Shown here: positions 61,203-64,000 of the stretch, one piece after another
How positions within the stretch are numbered: position 1 is the stretch's first letter
How the letters are laid out: every line of letters starts with the position of its first letter
Position numbers and translations under genes: made by a program
The notes under the pieces: model-generated
Told to the model about the DNA's origin: nothing
What the model saw: the letters and a program-made list of their open reading frames with translations, nothing else
Database searches by the model: none
Source: Oribacterium sp. C9
Lineage (GTDB): Bacteria > Bacillota > Clostridia > Lachnospirales > Lachnospiraceae
NCBI RefSeq assembly: GCF_002007235.1
Contig: NZ_MUHW01000008.1
Location: forward strand, 1 to 64,000
Direction: 5' to 3'
DNA length: 64,000 bases

Positions 61203-62681
61203 TCAGATCACCAAAGTGTCCAGCCTTCCCAATAGTTCTTCAAGTCTCTTCATATATGTCTTTGCGATGCTCTTTTCCTTTTCCGACATGTCCACATGTT
61301 TGTGAAGCTTTCTCATCATCCTGAGATAACTGATAAATGCCGCCTTATCCCTGATTTCAGAAAGTACGCTTTCATCCTCGGTTCCGTAGTATACCTTAAT
61401 GAAGGTCTCAAAAAATCTCTTCGCTGTCTCGTATGAGAAGCCCATGAATTTCTCTACCACTTTCGGGTCATCCTCCCCAAGCGCCACATAAAAATGATGC
61501 AGCCCTGCGATCTCAAAGAGGGGGGCACCTCTCGATACCCTGTCCATGTCGATGAGGAGTGCCTCACCGTTCTGCATGAATACATTGCCGGTATGGAAAT
61601 CTCCATGTACAAGAGTCGAAGGAACCGGAAGCGTACCAATCAGCTTTAAGCATCTTTCTGCCAATGCCTCATCATCGTACGCAACACCTCCTCTGACATA
61701 GGCCCTCAGATTTTCTGTTCCGTCTGAAAAACCGTCCTCCTCTGTCACCTCGATATCATGGATGGTATGTGCAAGTTCAGCCATGATCTTCGCATATACA
61801 TCTACCTGCGCAGGATCTCTGGATATACACTCGGAGATGGTCTCAGATGCTATGAGCTCATACATGGCTCCATACCTGTCTCCCACCGAAACGATACCAA
61901 AAGAAATGGCTGTCGGCATACCGAGAACGAAGGTCTTTCGGCTCAACGCTATCTCCTGCTCAACATCATGATAGGTGTTGTTCTCATTGAAGACCTTGAT
62001 CACCAGCTCATCATCGTAACGGTAAACCTCCCCCTTGGCTCCCTTACCTATGAGCTTGCAACCGTCTAAAGAAACCTCTCTGTACTTTTTATACCTGGTC
62101 TTATCCGAGTCAAATGTTCCCGGCCAGATAAAATTCACATGCTTGATATACTCTTTGAAAGCTCCGGTCTTATTCAGTGAAAGCTCCACTATCTCCGCAA
62201 TGCTCCTGTAGTACCAGCACTGAAGCTGAGGGTCGTTCTGATGAAGTCCGTTCCACACATTTTCACCCATTTCGGAATACATGCCTGAAAGTGATCTGAT
62301 ATTGGAAAGCTTATCAGCCAGCCAAAGCATCTTCACCCCTATGTCACGGCTGTTCCTGAGAACCAGAAGCGCCTCTTCCTTACGGCGCTTCCATGTATCT
62401 CCGGGATCCTCCTCCGGATATTTGTTCTCCGACTCTGATGAAACCAGAAACGCAACTCTGTCTCCAAATCGTTTCTTTATTTCCTCCAGTGTTCCGTCTG
62501 TATCTTCAACTATATCATGAAGTATACCTGCCGTGATGATCTCCTGATCATCAGTCATAGTAGAAAGAATCTGCGCTACCTCTATGGGATGCAATATATA
62601 CGGGATATTTCTGAATTTCCTGATTTTTCCCTGATGCAGAACAGTGGCATAGATTATGGCCTCTTCCAACATATTCATCAT
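61203..62681 (-). CDS. SpoT-like HD domain fused to aminoglycoside-phosphotransferase-like kinase domain
   Basis: The 492-residue protein joins two domains. Residues 1-170 match the HD hydrolase of RelA/SpoT and small alarmone hydrolases: HQGKIRKFRNIPYILHPIEVA with His31, ILHDIVEDT with His55-Asp56, and LADKLSNI with Asp123. The metal-binding residues are all present, but there is no synthetase domain. Residues about 200-490 form a kinase-fold domain of the APH/choline kinase type (IGKGAKGEVYRYDDELVIKVF, LVHGDFHTGNVF, LLIDMDRVSRG) with the catalytic loop intact. Action on (p)ppGpp or another nucleotide by the first domain is an inference. The kinase substrate is unknown. GGGAAG precedes the start. 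Confidence 0.85.
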   Translation of the reverse strand: MMNMLEEAIIYATVLHQGKIRKFRNIPYILHPIEVAQILSTMTDDQEIITAGILHDIVEDTDGTLEEIKKRFGDRVAFLVSSESENKYPEEDPGDTWKRRKEEALLVLRNSRDIGVKMLWLADKLSNIRSLSGMYSEMGENVWNGLHQNDPQLQCWYYRSIAEIVELSLNKTGAFKEYIKHVNFIWPGTFDSDKTRYKKYREVSLDGCKLIGKGAKGEVYRYDDELVIKVFNENNTYHDVEQEIALSRKTFVLGMPTAISFGIVSVGDRYGAMYELIASETISECISRDPAQVDVYAKIMAELAHTIHDIEVTEEDGFSDGTENLRAYVRGGVAYDDEALAERCLKLIGTLPVPSTLVHGDFHTGNVFMQNGEALLIDMDRVSRGAPLFEIAGLHHFYVALGEDDPKVVEKFMGFSYETAKRFFETFIKVYYGTEDESVLSEIRDKAAFISYLRMMRKLHKHVDMSEKEKSIAKTYMKRLEELLGRLDTLVI

Positions 62682-62831
62682 AAAGAACTTCCCTGCCTTT
62701 CTCCGACTTTGGGTAAAAGCCGGACTTAATGCATTATCAATAAAAAACCTATCGACAGAAACATCCTGTAACTTTAGAAAAATTACATCATATTTTTTAT
62801 ATATTAATAAAAATAAAAATAGCTTCTTAGA

Positions 62832-64000
62832 TCAGTTTTTTCTTCTTTTATTCAGGTAGAACCAAACTCCCAGAATCATAAGTGAAACCAGTGCTCCGAT
62901 TCCGTAATATACCATACTTGAATCATCACCTGTCTGAGGATTCCACGGTTTTACCGATGAAGTTGATGTGGATGAATCCGACGGGATAGGGCGTTTTTTA
63001 CCCAGTACTATTTTATCATTCGTTGAGTCATCATCTCCCGGAGTATCTACACCTCTCCTTATCCTTCTGCTTACATCATAATCGTCATCACTGCCGCTGT
63101 CATTATCATCATTCCGTATTTTTGGAGGCCTGATCGAACTCGTATCCATACGGTTTGTGATTACCGTTTTGAACTTATGATCGTTCTCTTCGGTTTCCGA
63201 TGTATACGCATACGGTCCGACAGTTCCTTCTGTCTTCCCATCATCATTTACCTCTATAAAACTTCCATCAGACAGGCATATACCATTCTCGATAGCACGA
63301 TACATGTACTTTTCACCATCCTTAGCGTGTTCAGGAAGATCCTTCACTGTCCAGCTGCCCTCCTTTCTTGTGATAACATGAACGAGCTCATCTTCACTTC
63401 CCTCAAGCTTAGCCGGTTTCCAGATTATAGAATCTGTGCTTCTCTGAATTGCCACCTCGGCACCGGTCACATTCTTTTCAACGCCTTCGATTTCCTTCTC
63501 CCACTTCTTCTCCACAGTGACTTCTACCGTGTTTATCCTGTGGATATTGGAATAGGTCGCAGTAACGAGACCATTCTCCTTTAGTATTACTCCTTTATTC
63601 TCCGTGTCCTCCTTATTCTCTGTTTCTCCCCCTATCAGGGCTTTATGCAAAAAGTCTACGATATTTCCGAAAAATCCCGCGATATAATCCAGGATACCCT
63701 TTTCAGAGTTTGCGGTTTCGACAAACAGTACATAATTCTTATCTGTTTCCTTCTCCACAGCTCTGTAGATGTAGTCCTCACCATTCGCGCCCTTGACCGG
63801 AAGATTCGACCATGTGGCCACAGACCAGCTGCCTTCCTTTGCAGCCCTCTGCTTTCTGATCGTGATTTCGGATCCAGATGCCAATGTCGTCCACTTGTCT
63901 TCAGAACTTAACCTTCTCTGCAGCTGGAAGGTTATTTCGTCAGGACGAAGCCTGTCTCTGTTATCATCATCTATCCAGACCTTGGTTACGGCATAATCAC
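62832..64000 (-). CDS. Sortase-anchored Cna_B-domain surface protein (partial)
   Basis: The reading frame continues past the right edge, so only the C-terminal ~389 residues are present. They contain at least two Cna_B-type repeats of about 100-150 residues (VTKVWIDDDNRDRLRPDEITFQLQRR; VTVEKKWEKEIEGVEKNVTGAEVAIQRS). The conserved GSWSV/GSWTVKDLP and YMYRAIE strands are typical of domains with internal isopeptide bonds. An acidic Ser/Asp-rich stretch follows, then the sorting signal NPQTGD, a membrane helix and a KRRKN tail. The protein is likely linked to the cell wall as a stalk of an adhesin or pilus. The upstream part and any sortase gene lie outside the window. Confidence 0.9.
   Translation of the reverse strand, partial: DYAVTKVWIDDDNRDRLRPDEITFQLQRRLSSEDKWTTLASGSEITIRKQRAAKEGSWSVATWSNLPVKGANGEDYIYRAVEKETDKNYVLFVETANSEKGILDYIAGFFGNIVDFLHKALIGGETENKEDTENKGVILKENGLVTATYSNIHRINTVEVTVEKKWEKEIEGVEKNVTGAEVAIQRSTDSIIWKPAKLEGSEDELVHVITRKEGSWTVKDLPEHAKDGEKYMYRAIENGICLSDGSFIEVNDDGKTEGTVGPYAYTSETEENDHKFKTVITNRMDTSSIRPPKIRNDDNDSGSDDDYDVSRRIRRGVDTPGDDDSTNDKIVLGKKRPIPSDSSTSTSSVKPWNPQTGDDSSMVYYGIGALVSLMILGVWFYLNKRRKN

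Overview
The window looks like chromosomal DNA of an anaerobic Gram-positive Firmicute, most likely a member of the Lachnospiraceae. The left edge holds the first ~150 nt of a 16S rRNA gene (minus strand) of Clostridia type. Other pointers are moderate GC, strong AGGAGG ribosome-binding sites, a tryptophan T-box, a SCIFF peptide with its radical SAM maturase, an NHLM-type peptide exporter, [Fe-S] L-serine dehydratase and an NPQTGD sortase substrate. The genus cannot be fixed from this much sequence. Most genes lie on the minus strand.

Layout. 1-528: 16S start, leader and a strong promoter. 0.57-9.3 kb: YgjV-like membrane protein, lipoprotein, NifX-like protein, Na+/alanine symporter, ABC-F ATPase with tex, and a uridine-kinase-like protein. 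9.4-9.8 kb: a small membrane protein behind three 15-bp iterons. 9.9-15.3 kb: small-subunit-type glutamate synthase, Orn/Lys/Arg decarboxylase-like enzyme, SCIFF maturase and 48-aa SCIFF peptide, SseB-like protein. 15.5-21.5 kb: tryptophan genes trpD-F-B-A under a Trp T-box, with trpC on its own behind a zinc-ribbon membrane protein; trpE and trpG are not here. 21.7-22.5 kb: VOC and pRiA4b-like proteins.

22.7-31.4 kb is a sugar-acid region. It has an SDR with cre-like and LacI-like sites, then a yiaKLMNO-like cluster (TRAP transporter, diketogulonate-type reductase, YhcH/YiaL protein, Zn dehydrogenase) divergent from a GntR regulator with two mirrored operator candidates, and a second SDR. 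31.4-38 kb: a radical SAM enzyme, an unknown membrane protein, and two NHLM ABC transporters (one with a C39 peptidase) preceded by a 74-aa stub of the HlyD partner. 38.3-42.2 kb: a TAXI-type TRAP transporter with a DUF1850 protein and an ATGCAT array upstream. 42.5-49.9 kb: a beta-galactoside operon (binding protein, two permeases, GH2 beta-galactosidase, AraC regulator). 50.1-60.3 kb: palindromic repeats, an APC permease, M18 aminopeptidase, a Ktr/Trk potassium system with a short RCK subunit, BrnQ, and serine dehydratase plus a dicarboxylate/amino-acid symporter. 60.6-64 kb: LysM protein, a SpoT-like HD domain fused to a kinase-fold domain, and the C-terminal part of a sortase-anchored Cna_B protein running off the right edge.

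Taken together the genes describe a fermenter of plant or host sugars and amino acids. The items most worth following up are the HD-kinase fusion, the NHLM exporter without a visible precursor, and the SCIFF locus with its structured intergenic RNA. All calls come from reading the sequence; no database search was run.
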